64,000 nt of DNA from Schistosoma mansoni. Taxonomy: Eukaryota > Platyhelminthes > Trematoda > Strigeidida > Schistosomatidae. Shown piece after piece: positions 1 through 11,469 of the stretch. The stretch is from positions 806,001-870,000 of the forward strand of contig NW_017386033.1 of assembly GCF_000237925.1 (NCBI RefSeq), read 5' to 3'. The notes below the pieces were generated by a model. The model saw nothing but the letters and a program-made list of their open reading frames with translations. It was not told where the DNA came from and searched no databases. A program made the translations under genes and the position numbers. Within the stretch, counting starts at the first letter, position 1, and every line of letters starts with the position of its first letter.

Positions 1-870
1 ACTCAAGAACTCAAAAATCAACTGCGTACAAACTTTATTCAAGAGGACGAGAACACACTGCAGCTCACTTGCAGTGCGGGAAAATGAAGGAAAATATCCA
101 ATGACTATCTTTCAAAAGAACAGCTCCCCAATCAACCTCAAAAAATATCAACCAAACTCATCCTACCATATATAAATGACATATCGGAAGTTACAATGAG
201 ATTAGTGAAGCCGTTTTGAATAGGTTTAGTACACAAACCAACAAAATCACTTCAATCAATCCTATGCAAACCATAGGATAAAGTGACAAAAGAAGAAAAA
301 CCGAACATTATCTACAAAATTAGTTGTTCCAACTGCAAAAAACACTACATCGAACAAAGTGGGCGACTCCTTTATCTCCTCCCTTATGAACATCAATTAG
401 TGGTCAAACGTCGTGACATATCCTCGCTTATATCAATTCATGTGGACAACTGTGGACATACATTCGACTAGAAAAATGTTGAGGTCTTGGATAGAGGCAA
501 TTCTGAAAACACCAGAGAATTCTTAGAAGCTTGGGACTCAGGTCAATCAGCAATCAACAAACACATTGAAATCGATCCAATTTATCAACCAATCAGAAAA
601 ATTATGGACAAATATAGAACCGAAAATTAGGTCAAAGGGAGATACAATCAAAATAAAAAGATAGACAACGACAGGTTAAACGTCAACAGAAACCAATGAA
701 GATCGAGGTCTACAGGACAAGCTGTGAGCCATATGTGGAGAAGTTCGAACACTTCACATCTACCTTAAGTTTGTGCGGATGATGTTGTTCAGAAGAACGA
801 TGAAAGCTCCACGACCGAAGTATCTGGCTCAGAGAACAAAGGTCAACCCAAATCATCCACCTGAGCTACA
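1..870 (+). mobile_element. Penelope-like element fragment, endonuclease end and 3' tail
   Basis: A reading frame at 283-471 contains an N-I-I-Y-K-I ... C-S-N-C ... Y-I stretch typical of the GIY-YIG endonuclease of Penelope-like elements, followed by an E-H motif. Downstream, in a shifted frame, come phrases resembling the conserved end of these proteins (AW-S-G-QSAINKHIEIDPIYQPI around 525-600). The tail 610-870 recurs at 24080-24320 (-), 9440-9560 (-) and 55640-55830 (+), which shows it is a dispersed repeat end. The copy is 5'-truncated by the window edge or by insertion and is not intact. Confidence 0.6.
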
Positions 871-997
871 AGTCGTCCCCACCATCACTCTGTATTTCAT
901 AAAGATCGAGTTTCCAAATGTGAATTGAAGTTTTTCAGTGAATTGATCTAAGCAAATCGTAATTTCTGTAAAACTTCAAAACCATCTGTTATCACAT

Positions 998-1055
998 CCT
1001 TCCGAGATGGTGCTATATAGACGTGTCAAGTTACGGAATATGTACGAAATTAATC

Positions 1056-1097
<42 letters not shown>
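998..1097 (+). repeat. Dispersed repeat ending in an (AT)n run
   Basis: A unique-looking leader (998-1058) runs into a perfect AT dinucleotide run at 1059-1097. The same leader in inverted orientation sits next to the AT run at 9812-9858 (9859-9925), so the microsatellite is part of a mobile or duplicated repeat. The 62-codon frame that reads through the AT run is not credible coding sequence. Confidence 0.55.
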
Positions 1098-1099
<2 letters not shown>

Positions 1100-1800
1100 A
1101 ACAAACTAGAACTTCAAGGATGCAGTAAAAAAAGACAGAGTTTATTTAAAATTCACGTAAGAATCTGGTATGTCGATCCACCCACTAACTCTGGTTGGTA
1201 GTGGGCTAATCAGCGTATTCCGACTTGGGCCTAACTGGAGTAAACAATATTCAGAACACTATCCTGTTGACACATATGGATTCGTGGTCGGGCACTACTG
1301 TGGTCACAATAGATATCCCCTATCCATTGTTTGAGTAGTAATGTGCTCATTTATGCCATTTTATGAGGGGATTGGCAGGAGCGAACTAAGTAGGACTGAA
1401 TCTCTGTGAAGTAATTAATTCCCTATAGACTGTAGATACCATTTGGTAGTAGATGGTAAAAGATAACTGATCTTCGTCTGTGAACTCTTTTTATCTTCGA
1501 TTGTTGACTAGTAATTAATACATCCTAGCAACAATAAACAATTATGGACACATTTCGTTGTCAAGATAAAATAATATATTTGATCAACGGAAACAACCAC
1601 TTGAGAGTGTCTTCAATGGCAGCGACTAGAGAGTAATCATAGGATGGCTAACCATAATTTGTCCCTTAAAAGGATCTAACAACGTGAAGCATGGTATTGA
1701 AAGAAACCCTATGGGTTACAGTAGTTCCTTACCGCTATAATATTTTCGTTCAGATCTTAATATTGTCCACTCATTACGTTTCCCTGGTTTTGTTTTATTG
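1098..1800. other. Intergenic, no gene seen
   Basis: AT-rich sequence without a convincing reading frame or a repeat I recognise. It ends in a pyrimidine-rich stretch and CAG at about 1780-1811 that could act as a splice acceptor for the exon-like segment that follows. Confidence 0.5.
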
Positions 1801-2000
1801 TTAAATCTCAGGTGATTTTAGAACCATATTTTGGTGGTACACTGCCAGGTTGGCGACCACGTCGTCTTGGTGGTGGGTTAGGTGGTCGTAAAGAAGCTGG
1901 GCAGTTACGATTTGGCGGAATTGCTCGTCCTTTTAGACGTCCATTCAGTGTAAATAATGCGTCTTTGATGGAAAAGAAAACAAAGTTTCACAGAGATTAA
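1801..2000 (+). pseudogene. Exon-like fragment resembling U1 snRNP 70 kDa protein, segment after the RRM
   Basis: The frame contains [17 protein letters not shown], then a Gly/Arg-rich stretch ending R-P-F-R-R-P-F. In U1-70K the RRM is followed by [19 protein letters not shown], so the match is specific and lies exactly downstream of the RNA-binding domain. A T-rich tract and CAG precede it, like a 3' splice site. The residues just upstream, where the family has V-E-R-G-R-T, read L-E-P-Y-F-G-G-T and are poorly conserved. No RRM exon is seen within 1.8 kb upstream, and the frame stops at 2000 without an RS domain. It may be the terminal exon of a gene entering from the left, or an isolated decayed exon copy; I lean to the latter. 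Confidence 0.45.
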
Positions 2001-2158
2001 CTCTTATTTTCTTAGAAAATTACAACTAATTTACACATATGCTCATCGAAGTATTGATGTGAATATCTAAATGTTTTCATTTGCATTTCTTGGCTGTTAT
2101 TTTTTCTCTAACATTTCCCCTACATTTTTAACATGGTTTTTGGATTTCGGGGAATGTG
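2001..2158. other. Short AT-rich spacer, no gene seen
   Basis: Sequence between the exon-like fragment and the RTE leader copy. The left target-site copy of that insertion begins at 2159. Confidence 0.5.
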
Positions 2159-2173
2159 TAACTGATATTATAT

Positions 2174-2304
2174 TTTTTTCTGGTTAGCGTTTTTTTAGCG
2201 AGTTTGGTTTTCTACGGGATGGGGTCGCTAACCCCATGCCCAACCCTCCTCCTTTACCCGGGCTTGGGACCGGCAGTAGCCCCCGGAGGAGCTACAGGCG
2301 GAGT
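2174..2304 (-). mobile_element. Solo copy of the RTE-type LINE 5' leader, with target-site duplications
   Basis: Read on the minus strand, this 130-bp GC-rich block begins CTCCGCCTGTAGC and ends in an A-run (the T-run at 2174-2180). An exact 15-bp direct repeat flanks it (2159-2173 and 2305-2319), so it inserted as a discrete unit. The same block is the first ~135 nt of the RTE-like LINE at 12507-15077 (its 14940-15077 part), where it leads into the endonuclease frame. It is therefore a 5'-leader-only copy whose internal A-run became the 3' tail. Hairpins are visible in the leader, for example ATGGGGT / ACCCCAT around a TAGCG loop. Confidence 0.75.
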
Positions 2305-2319
2305 TAACTGATATTATAT

Positions 2320-2631
2320 ACCAGGATCTTATTGATAGAAGAGTGAATGACTTACGAAACTGATTTCCTCCAACCTCCTACCAGATAATCATGTCCATTT
2401 TTCTGTTAATATTCCGTATATAGGCATATTGTTTTAAAAAGAAATTTATTCTATTGGGCAACTGCATTGTTTTCGTAATCGGACCAACCGAGGGTTCATG
2501 TCAATAATTCATTCTTATAAGTAGCTACCATCCAACCGAATCATTTCGTTGAATACTGGCGACTGATCGGTGCATTTTATATATTAACCTGACAATCACC
2601 AAACATCTTTTGACCTATACTGATAATCATC
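2320..2631. other. Intergenic, no gene seen
   Basis: AT-rich; no frame, repeat or RNA motif I can support. Confidence 0.5.
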
Positions 2632-2985
2632 ATGTGCTCACTAGTGACTAGCTTCAAGAGGTAGAGGTATTTCTGGAAGTTCTAGCGAGAAGCCGTGACC
2701 AGTAGAGTTCAACCGTGTCGGGTGTGAGGTAGTTACCCGCTGAACACAATGGTAGATGGTCGCCCAATTTTGTCTATTGGTCGGAGTTAGACATTAACAC
2801 CGTCGGATGCCGGCTCAGTGGTCTAGAGGTTAAGGGATAGCACATGAGATTAAAGGTCCTGGGTTCAAGTCCCACATGTAGGGTCGTTTTAAACACTCCT
2901 GAGGAGTCCCGTCTCAGGACAAAACGGCCTTTCATGTTTTCAGTTCTGGTTTAACATTGATCGGTTCATGGTCTCAGTCAAAAGC
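2632..2985 (+). mobile_element. Hammerhead-bearing tRNA-derived SINE, near full length
   Basis: The order is the family's: leader starting with CTCACTAGTGAC, a conserved TTAGACATTAACACCG, tRNA-like A box GGCTCAGTGGTCTA (about 2812-2826), B box GGTTCAAGTCC (2862-2872), then a hammerhead-like block and the 3' body. RNA polymerase III promoter boxes are expected for a SINE. The hammerhead has CTGAGGA, but the GAAA box reads CAAAAC, so self-cleavage is unlikely in this copy. It is an older, diverged copy. Confidence 0.7.
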
Positions 2986-2989
2986 AAAA

Positions 2990-3410
2990 AAGGCTAATTC
3001 ACTTCGGTAACAATTGATGACCAGATTTTTGTTTTGGCGAATAATTTCTTTATATATTACAATATATACTACTGCATTTTTCCGTTTTTTAACTCAAATT
3101 TTGTACAACTGAAAGTATATTAATCTAGAAATAATTTGAAGTATAGAAACTGTAAGTTAGTTTAATGCTTTACACTAATTAAACACAATGCCATTTTATT
3201 GGGCTTTAAACAAGTTCCATTTGATAATATCTAGCTACCAAGATTATTTAATGCGATTCTCGACTAAGACGTAGCATCAGTCTATAAAGTCATTGACTGT
3301 TTAAGGACAAACCGCAGAATCTTCATAATCAATATTATCTAGGCCAAAGGAAACGACGACAAATGAAGATGAGTAAGACGTCATCTGCGGAATAAACTAT
3401 AACGACCGGG
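2990..3410. other. Intergenic, no gene seen
   Basis: AT-rich spacer between a SINE and LINE/PLE scraps; no convincing frame. Confidence 0.45.
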
Positions 3411-3415
3411 AAGAA

Positions 3416-3490
3416 CACTTACTTACGCCTGTTACTCCCAATGGAGCATAGGCCATCGACCAGCATTCTCCAACCCATGGGAGGAACACT
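3416..3490 (-). mobile_element. RTE-type LINE, extreme 3' end
   Basis: The minus strand reads GGAGAATGCTGGTCG ... AGTAACAGGCGTAAGTAAGT, the same terminus as the RTE fragments ending at 20370 and 60205. Only the 3' end with its (TAAG)n tail is present, a severely 5'-truncated copy typical of LINEs. Confidence 0.7.
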
Positions 3491-3529
3491 ACACAAAATA
3501 AAATGGCCACCATCTATGCCTATGTGAAA

Positions 3530-3790
3530 CATCATCTAGCTGTTAAACTCCACGGCGTAGCTTCAATTATTCCGTTGCTTGTGAACAACTATGGGCATGA
3601 GTCTGATTGAGAAAGCATCGAAATATTGAACGGGGAAACAAATAAGTTTTAGAAACTCAGCACCCCGAACACGTATCGAAACCAACTCAATCTGTTATCC
3701 AATAAGAAAAAACCTTAACAATCCGGTCAGAGATCAGGTCAAGAGTGATAATTACTAAAAAACAACCACACATAAACAACAACAGACCAA
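3530..3790 (+). mobile_element. Diverged Penelope-like endonuclease tail
   Basis: Translation in broken frames gives S-I-I-P-L-L-V-N-N-Y-G-H-E and E-S-I-E-I-L-N-G-E, which parallel the S-L-I-S-x-H-V-x-N-x-G-H and E-V-L-D-R-G-N phrases of the PLE fragment at 1-870. The copy is short and decayed. Confidence 0.45.
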
Positions 3791-3799
3791 AATTTAGGT

Positions 3800-5640
3800 C
3801 AACAAAACAAGCTGTTAGTTGATTCTGGGAAATTTTTAATGAGCTAATTTTTTTTTAAGATGATTTTGTCATGACAGACGACAAAGACTTCAAAATCAAA
3901 CCATTCCGCTCATATAATAGATCACCTCAGAGGAGATTCTGTCAGTTAGTATTTGAATAGAACTGTTAGTGCGTTCAGCAACAATTAGACTTTAAAAAAT
4001 CCCGTTGTATTGAACAAATGAAAAATGTCTAGATTTGAGGCAAGTAGGGCCTTTAAAATGATCTCATATAAATCTAAAATTGTTATTGTGGAAATGACTA
4101 TTATGTAATTCAAAATTGAATAAGTGGGAAAGATTTTAAAAGTAAAATGACCTCATTCGATGTTCTGTTAATAGAAAAAGCTAATGGAGCATTAGGAAAG
4201 GATCTGAACAACAAAGTTACTTGAACAGGAGTGTATGTGTATTGCCTAATAGACCGATTGCTTAGATTAGCTCTTTTTATATCTATCCAAGCCACTACTC
4301 CAGTGGATTAATTTACATTACCAAGTTTTCTAGGAATCTACACTCTCGTGTCCTTGAGCATCTTTCAGGACGGCTAACCAAATGTATAGTTAAGAGTATA
4401 AACAGCTCATATTCAATCCATTTAGTTCAGTCGAGTCATAAAGCCAGCATAAGTAGTTTTCTATAGTTTATCATGTTAGTAATTATCCCCTAAAATCCGT
4501 CAAACTTCAAGTTCTTCAAACGATAAAAGTAATAGCCATACGGGTTGAAAAACTGGAGCTTTTGGTGCAGAATAATAACACTCAACTATTTATCTTACAT
4601 AGAACAATATCATTCCCAGTAGATCGATATTCGTTTTGATTGAAAAAATGACCTTTAACCGATGTACATATAGCCACTTTCTTTATATTTTCATAACTAG
4701 ATTTATCTCGTGTAAATGTCGTTATCATTATTATTCACATATTTGTTCTCATCATTATAATTATTAATCTTTTAAGCACAAATAATCTAATTAGCACTCA
4801 CTCATCTTTATTATTTGATCTGATTTGTTAAAACGTTATTTCTCTTACCCTATATTATCTGCATATTTGTTTTGACTGTTGGTCTTACGATTTCCTGTTA
4901 AACTATAAACATATTCAAGTTACTATTACATAATAGTTTTTTTAATAGTCTATTGAGTTTGTTATATTAAACTTTGTAGAACTCTGGCCTAATGACAATG
5001 ATAGTTTAGATTTATCCACAGGTTCAAACCCCACTTTACCTAATCAGGTTTAGATAACCGAGTAGTGTCAATATAGCTAGTGGAGTAAATAAACATATAC
5101 ATGGTAAATTTTAAACAAAAAGATGAAATATGAAGTGGCATATTTAAACTAAGCAAGGACGACAATATTTCCAGCATAAGGTCAATTCGTTATATTTTGT
5201 TACTTTCTATTCTGTCATAAACTGATATTTTTAATTACGTCCAATTGTTAGCATAATTTTAAGTATTGGGTTGTGGAGATTGTTGAGATATGAGCAAAAC
5301 AATCACTAAGAACCTGAACAGCTGTTTAATCCGAGTGTGGTAATCCTCAAAAATACCCATCCACGTCCCCACTACGTAAGATGGAATCCAAATCCTTTGT
5401 TATCGTGAACATTTAACATATAGTCCACTGAGCTGGAATCCAGTTATATGTAAGTCTAACTTCAATCTGTTATATCTACGGTCCCATTGTTTATACTTGA
5501 AAACGAGGAACCAGTACAATTCTCACGATGGGAGGTAAGAACACGGAAGACTAGTGCAACAAAGATTTATTGACTCTCCAAAAACATGACGACTAATTTA
5601 GAGCAAATACACCCATGTACTGATTTTATATACACTTGAT
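3800..5640. other. Long AT-rich intergenic stretch, no gene seen
   Basis: I found no frame over 65 codons with recognisable content, no tRNA-like box pair and no repeat shared with the rest of the window. The 61-codon minus frame at 4110-4295 has no family resemblance. Confidence 0.45.
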
Positions 5641-5664
5641 AATTGGTTAGTAACATCATATAAA

Positions 5665-6190
5665 TGTAAAGATACACAAGTTTACTTTATGGCAGTGAAA
5701 CATGGCCGATAAGAGTAGAGGATATTTGTAGGCTACTAGTGTTCGATCATAGGTGTCTTCGACGCATTGCTCGTATATCCTAGGACCACCAAGTAAGTAA
5801 TGCAGTTGTTAGGAAACGGGTACTAGGTAAGGATGGTAAATCGATTTATGAAGTGCTGAAACTTCATCAGTTGAGATGGCTGGGACATGTGTTACGTATG
5901 CCAAACCACTGACTGCCCCGACGTGCAATGCTTTATGGTGTAGGAGTAGGTCGGAAGAAAGCTAGGGGCGGCCAGACCAAAACATGGCATGAATCCATGA
6001 AGTCGCTGACAAGTGGACTGGGCCATGTTGGTAGGTGTAGACTACCTGATTGGGATTCGCGAGATGGTAGCAACCGATGGTTAGATGCCTCAAATGACAT
6101 GGCTCAAAATCGTTTGCAATGGCGAAGGTGCATCCACTCTTTGTGTTCTACCAAATTCTAATCTTCTGAATTCTTCATATCCCTTTCTTT
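5665..6190 (+). mobile_element. LINE 3' fragment: C-terminal region of a reverse-transcriptase polyprotein
   Basis: Across the fragment the translation gives L-L-Y-G-S-E-T-W, then C-L-R-R-I-A-R-I, R-W-L-G-H-V-L-R-M-P, and G-G-Q-T-K-T-W-H-E-S-M-K-S-L-T-S-G-L. This series follows the RT domain in schistosome LINEs. The last part (5928-6161) is still an open frame ending W-R-R-C-I-H-S-L. The 5' part including the RT catalytic motifs is missing, and stop codons interrupt the first half. A second copy of the same family lies at 33360-33600 on the minus strand. Confidence 0.65.
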
Positions 6191-6194
6191 TTTC

Positions 6195-6765
6195 TCTTTC
6201 CAAATTTATTTCACCGTATTATACTCCTTCAATAACATCTTCAAACCCTTATCTTTCACATAATACTTATACTCTTACTACTTCTACCATTATGGGATTT
6301 GAATCGACAACTTCATCTCTGTGCTGTGGTACGGCAGCTCGAACTGATGTACGTACGTACGAAGTTCTACGTTGTAACTGACTGAGTTTACTATAAACAC
6401 AAAGTTGACAGAGAATAGTATAAAGAATACAAATGTTACCCCATATAAAGTTCATACCTGCCGTACTGAACAAAGATTTACATTTAATTGGTACGAAACA
6501 TGTTGACTTGGAATAATATCACATAGAAAATATAAATCCACTATCGTACTGACTAAAATGTTATACTGAGGATAAAACCAATATCGACTGTCACACTGGA
6601 AATAAGCTAATATTATACTGAATAAAATGTTACGTTGAGAATAAAGTAATGTCACAATAATAAAAACCAATATCAGAAATGTTATTCTAAGTTACAAAGA
6701 AGATATGGACTTACCTACTTATCCCGACATTACAATCAATGTTGAGTGGCCACATTTAATTGTCT
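6195..6765. other. Possible LINE 3' UTR followed by diverged repeats, no gene seen
   Basis: The sequence after the LINE frame is T/C-rich to about 6300. A run of related short units rich in GTTATACTGA / AATAAAATGTTA follows to about 6680; it looks like a decayed tandem array. No credible coding frame. Confidence 0.35.
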
Positions 6766-6769
6766 TTGG

Positions 6770-6935
6770 AAGGTACCCACCTTTGTCTAGAGGTTAGAAA
6801 TTCACGAGACCGGAAATCTCGAATTAAATCCCAGGTTTTGTGATCGTGGATGTGGATTTCTGAGGCTTCCATACTAGGATGAAACGGCCATTCAATACTT
6901 TTTAGTTTACAGTAGGTGTCTAACTTCGGTGATTT
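6770..6935 (+). mobile_element. Diverged hammerhead-SINE fragment
   Basis: Retains GTCTAGAGGTTAG near the A box, a weak B-box remnant, a block ending CCATACTAGGATGAAACGGCC that matches stem II to stem III of the family hammerhead, and the body up to CTAACTTCGG. The CTGANGA core is partly preserved (CTGAGGC). Too diverged to be active. Confidence 0.55.
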
Positions 6936-6939
6936 AAAA

Positions 6940-7490
6940 AAGAAAACTCAATAATCTTCACAAACTCACTAGACTAATAGTGATAAATCTGTCGAATTAC
7001 TAATTATTAGGACTGTTAATGTCTTCATGTAGAGTAGTGTTGTTTTGGTAGCTAAATTTACGGATGATGAACAGTAAAGAAACCTCTACATCTTATTAAT
7101 TCAAAATATTCGTTCACATATTACTCTCTTATGAGTACTATGGTGTTTATTTTATAACTAATACTCTTTGTTCAGTGAATACTCCTCGATCACCGTCTAA
7201 AGTATATCAACATGAACCAATACACATTTGTATTCATTCACATATTATATTATGCCAAGAAACCAGGTTTGTTATTAATTTACCAAATAACAATTCTAGT
7301 TACTTTGTAAAAAGAGATTACTATTGTGCTTTTCTCATAATAAATTTAATCATGCGGGTGTAGATTTATCGATTGTTCGAAATCAAATTGAATTTACTTC
7401 AAGGTATTGATTTATATCATAATGGCTTTAGTAATATGTAGGTTAACTCTAGAATTAAATGTAAGCAGTGAATTTTTATTATTTAAGTTT
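6940..7490. other. Intergenic, no gene seen
   Basis: AT-rich; the short plus frame at 7175-7363 has no recognisable features. Confidence 0.45.
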
Positions 7491-7503
7491 TGTTAAAATA
7501 CAA

Positions 7504-7623
7504 GCGTTTTTTCCTGGTTAAAGTTTTTTTAGCGAGTTGGTTATCTACGGGATGGGGTCGCTAACCCCATGCCAAACCCTCCTCCTTTACCCGGGCTTGG
7601 GACCGGCAGTAGCTACAGGCGGA
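7504..7623 (-). mobile_element. Second solo copy of the RTE 5' leader
   Basis: The block is the same as at 2174-2304 but lacks about 12 bp of its GC-rich centre. An exact 12-bp direct repeat (GTTAAAATACAA) flanks it at 7492-7503 and 7624-7635. The minus-strand 3' end is again the A-rich CCAGGAAAAAA. Two independent leader-only insertions argue that this segment is mobile on its own. Confidence 0.75.
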
Positions 7624-7639
7624 GTTAAAATACAACATC

Positions 7640-9435
7640 GTACTCATTATTATTCACACTAATTTATCTACTTTCCAAATTTTATTCTCCCAATGTTTGT
7701 TTCTTTTACATCGACTATATAATCTATTAATTTGACTAATGTAACTAATTTTATTCTATGAAAATCGTTTATTTTTAATGCGTAAAGTAGCTTAGATACA
7801 AATAAATCTTGATCAATAAAATGATGTTCAGTGTTTACACGGTTTGCAAGTTATTTCCAAGGTGATGTGATTTCAGTCATAGGACTACGTTAATGTAGAA
7901 AGTGTTACTCAATTATTTAGTCTTAGTTTACGACTCCTTAGAAGTAGATAGTCAACGATTGTACAAAATTGCGCATAAAATCACTTATTTTTGATAATCG
8001 CTTACTTACTAGTGGCTATCTTGATTTATTTTAGTTCCAGGGATTAATGTCCACCGCAAAATCATAATATTAACCACGTGAAGACTAGAAAGTTGTTTTA
8101 ATATAATTTGGGACTTATTAGCAGTGGATATATTACTTCATATAGATAAAATTTAGGACTTCGTCGCTGTCATCAGTACTTTCATCAAAATCTTAGGTCA
8201 TCAATTCCTAACGGTGTGATATAAGAAATGTTCAAATCAACAGAAACTAGTAAATATGGACTTGTTTTAGCAAAAGTAAGTGTGGTCAGAGGGATGAAGG
8301 TTTTAGTCCTCCAAATAAAAGTATAGTTTGTTAAGTGCCTGAAAGTAGTCAACAAGAAATCTAGATCTAGGTTTTTTATTACTTACTACTCGTCAGCAAA
8401 GTGCAATTGTATCTTGAGGGGACTGGTGCTCCGAGGCGAATTCAATCCCATGTTACCCAACTTCATCGTCTTAGACATTGTCACTGAACTATTCGGGTCG
8501 TGAATGACCTGTAGAACTGAGATATTCACAGTTGATTGATCACTGAGTGGTAATCAAAATCATATTTGTCTAGTCGAGTGTCAAACAGGACGAAACTGAT
8601 ATCCAGAAATTAATTTTGAAGCTTACATCGAGAACTAGAAAACCACTGAAAACTGCCATTCACTGGATAGCTATTTCAACGTAGTATGGAACTCCTGATG
8701 AATGCACACTCACGACCCCACTAGGGATATAACGCAGGACCTATAGGCTTCTTGTCAATGTTGTCTAAGGTCAGTTTGTGATGTAAATTATAAAACTGAT
8801 ACCAACTAAGATTGGAATGAAAGTATCTGTGTGTCTACTAGTGACTGACTCTTAGGTAAATTTCTTGAAGTCGTATGGTTAAGCTGTGTCAAGCTCGGAG
8901 TTAATCAAGTAGTGTGTCAGTAATTTACAAAAGATATTAGACATATACTTTTGAGAAAAATCCATATGACGGAACAGTCGTCCAGTATTTCCTAGTTTTT
9001 AATGGTTCTTTATGATCTGTCCGTGATGTAAATTATGAAAATTCAACATTCTACACAAACCCCCTATAGAAACCAAAGCGTGTTATCGCCGATCCAGATT
9101 TACATATTTATCGGAATAAGTATCTTACGCAAATTAAGTCTCCTGGTGTGGAAATAGATGTGAATGAAAAGAGTAATTTTGGAGAATTATTACTAGTTGT
9201 TTGACACATTGAAATAAAGTATCACATTTTATTGTACGCGTATGCATATTTATACGTTACTGTATGCGTGGATTTTAGTGTGATGAAATAAAGTTGAATA
9301 GTACACGTTTTCCAGGTTAGAAATAATTATTAAGAAACTAGACTTAACATAGTGAGCGATTTATGTCAAGTTTCTTATTGTTTTTCATCAATACTGATAA
9401 GGGAATGCTAGTGTGTACAACGATATGTCTTTGCA
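7640..9435. other. Long intergenic stretch, possible SINE relic near 8655-8770
   Basis: No coding frame. Around 8655-8770 a minus-strand echo of the SINE is just visible (CCACTGAAAACTG, GTATGGAACTCCTGATG), too degraded for a separate call. The rest is featureless AT-rich DNA. Confidence 0.4.
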
Positions 9436-9439
9436 CTAA

Positions 9440-9560
9440 TCAAGTAAGATTTTGATGGAGTTTTGTTCTCTGAGCTGGATGATTTGGTCGTGGAGCTTTC
9501 ACTGTTCTTCTGAACGACATTATCAGCACACACTTGAGGTAGAAGTCTTGACTTGACTTA
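9440..9560 (-). mobile_element. Penelope-like element tail fragment
   Basis: The reverse complement matches the 760-860 tail of the PLE at the left end (TTCAGAAGAACxxTGAAAGCTCCACGACC). No coding part remains. Confidence 0.55.
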
Positions 9561-9809
9561 TAATCAAGTGGGATATTTCATCAGTAACAAAGATATATCG
9601 ATGTAATGAATGTTTGTTTTATTAAGTATAACGGAGTTATAATTGATAATAAAATCTCATCAGTATTTAACAAATAATTTCATGTTATCTAAGACACACG
9701 ATCTGAGGATTATTATCAGTTAAGAATTAAACATAAGTACACACTATGGAATAGCAATTTTATGAAAGGTTTAGGAGCATTTGTGCAATGCTTATAATTT
9801 ATTGATCCC

Positions 9810-9811
<2 letters not shown>

Positions 9812-9859
<48 letters not shown>

Positions 9860-9925
9860 AGATTAATTTCGTACATATTCTGTAACTTGACACCTCTATG
9901 CAGCACCATCTTGGAAAGAAAAAAA
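9812..9925 (-). repeat. (AT)n microsatellite plus flanking dispersed repeat
   Basis: AT run at 9812-9858. The sequence 9859-9925 is the inverted counterpart of 998-1058, with few differences over about 60 bp. Confidence 0.6.
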
Positions 9926-9929
9926 GTAC

Positions 9930-11455
9930 AAAATATATTGTCTATAATTTTATCTCAGATATTTGTTTAAGAGAACTAACTAGCACTGTGAATATGCGTA
10001 ATGTGGATCAGCAGGTTCAATTGAAATCATTAAGTATGAATCGGTTTATACTAGAACAGGCAAGATAAGTAAGTGCAAATATACATCCAGACAAAGAGCA
10101 CACAAAGAAAAGTGTAATGCGATTGATGGAATTAACAAGGTCAAATATATGATGTAGAAAATAATTAATAAGATTAAGATGGATAACCTATCATATGATC
10201 TTTATCAGAAGGGGTTTTGTGGGCATATAGAACAGGCACACATAGCTATGTGATAAGGACTGTTACACAGGTTTCACTACAGATTGTAACGAATAAACTT
10301 TAAATATTTGGTCTGAACATAGAAAGCAACTCAACAAACGAAGGCTTCTTCGATTTGGTTAAATTGTATTCTGTTTAGGGTGCGAAGCTCCCTCGGGTCA
10401 ATCGCAACGATAATAGCAAAATAATTACAGTCCCAATTCCTTAGATTACTGTTAATTTATCGCTGTCGATGAGTTGGATAACTATTTCAAAATTAGTGTA
10501 ATTGATCATAAGGGACATTTTTCTTACTCAGATAACTTGGAGGATGAAAAAAAGACAGGTAACATGATTAAAAAAAGCTTTACTACAAATTTAGACTAAT
10601 ATACCATCCTTAAACAGTTATTCAGCCGACAAGAAAACAGTGTTTAAAGTACAAGTCATTACACAAAGATGAGGAAGTTACTAATGGGTATAGAGTTTTA
10701 ACGTGACCAAAGAAATTGATTCACTGAGTGTAAAATCCTGTGTAAAAACTCATTCATATGGCTCTAGAGCATTCTTTATCCAAAAACTTTATAGGACCGT
10801 TACTAATGTTTAAGACCATAGAATAGCACATACCATCTACGGTATTGGTATGTTTGTAAAAGTTGGGATTAAAGTTATAATTAGCCAACACAAACACCGT
10901 TGAATTCAAGACAGAGAAAGTCACATTCAGTTTGAGAAAAATCACTGTATGGTTGCACGATACAAGTTTCACGAAATATAAATGAGTGACAAATATCTGT
11001 ATAAACTAACTGCAACAACATATAATATATTAGCATGAAATGTATTTCGAAACATAAATCTGTATAGTTCTGCTTTTGCATGTGATAAAAATAACCTATG
11101 ATGAATATTTGACTAGTTCTAATGATCATAGCAAATGCTAAGCTAATCCTTGCTTTCTTTTTGGCACAAATACGATCATAAATAAGCATCGTTGTTTTTG
11201 CATTTCCATTATCGCAACTGTTGAGTGCCGTGATAATGATATTTATACTTACGTGAAGTATGAGGACTTGAAATAATGGATATCCATGATTAGGCTTATT
11301 TTTCTAAATTAGAAGAAATCAGTTGACGACAATTTTTCGACTACTTATTCTAATCGAAATACTCACAGACATCTTTAACTTTTAAAATTATTGAATATAA
11401 GGGTGACTTCTAAAATTGAAAGCATAATTACCAGGTTCACACAAATGGTTATGTG
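9930..11455. other. Intergenic, no gene seen
   Basis: Two overlapping minus-strand frames (10754-10972 and 10881-11189) lack domain signals and look like chance frames in AT-rich DNA. Confidence 0.4.
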
Positions 11456-11469
11456 GTAATATATTGTGA

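Noticed and set aside
2174-2304. HDV-like ribozyme at the RTE 5' end
   Set aside because: Hairpins are evident, but I could not pair the expected P1 and P2 strands by eye; left only as a suggested test.
2812-2880. tRNA gene suggested by A and B boxes
   Set aside because: The boxes recur in about twenty places with the same SINE body; no full cloverleaf or acceptor stem.
6085-6473. 98- and 68-codon frames at the end of the LINE fragment
   Set aside because: They lie in the LINE 3' region on opposite strands and overlap each other; no domain or conserved motif.
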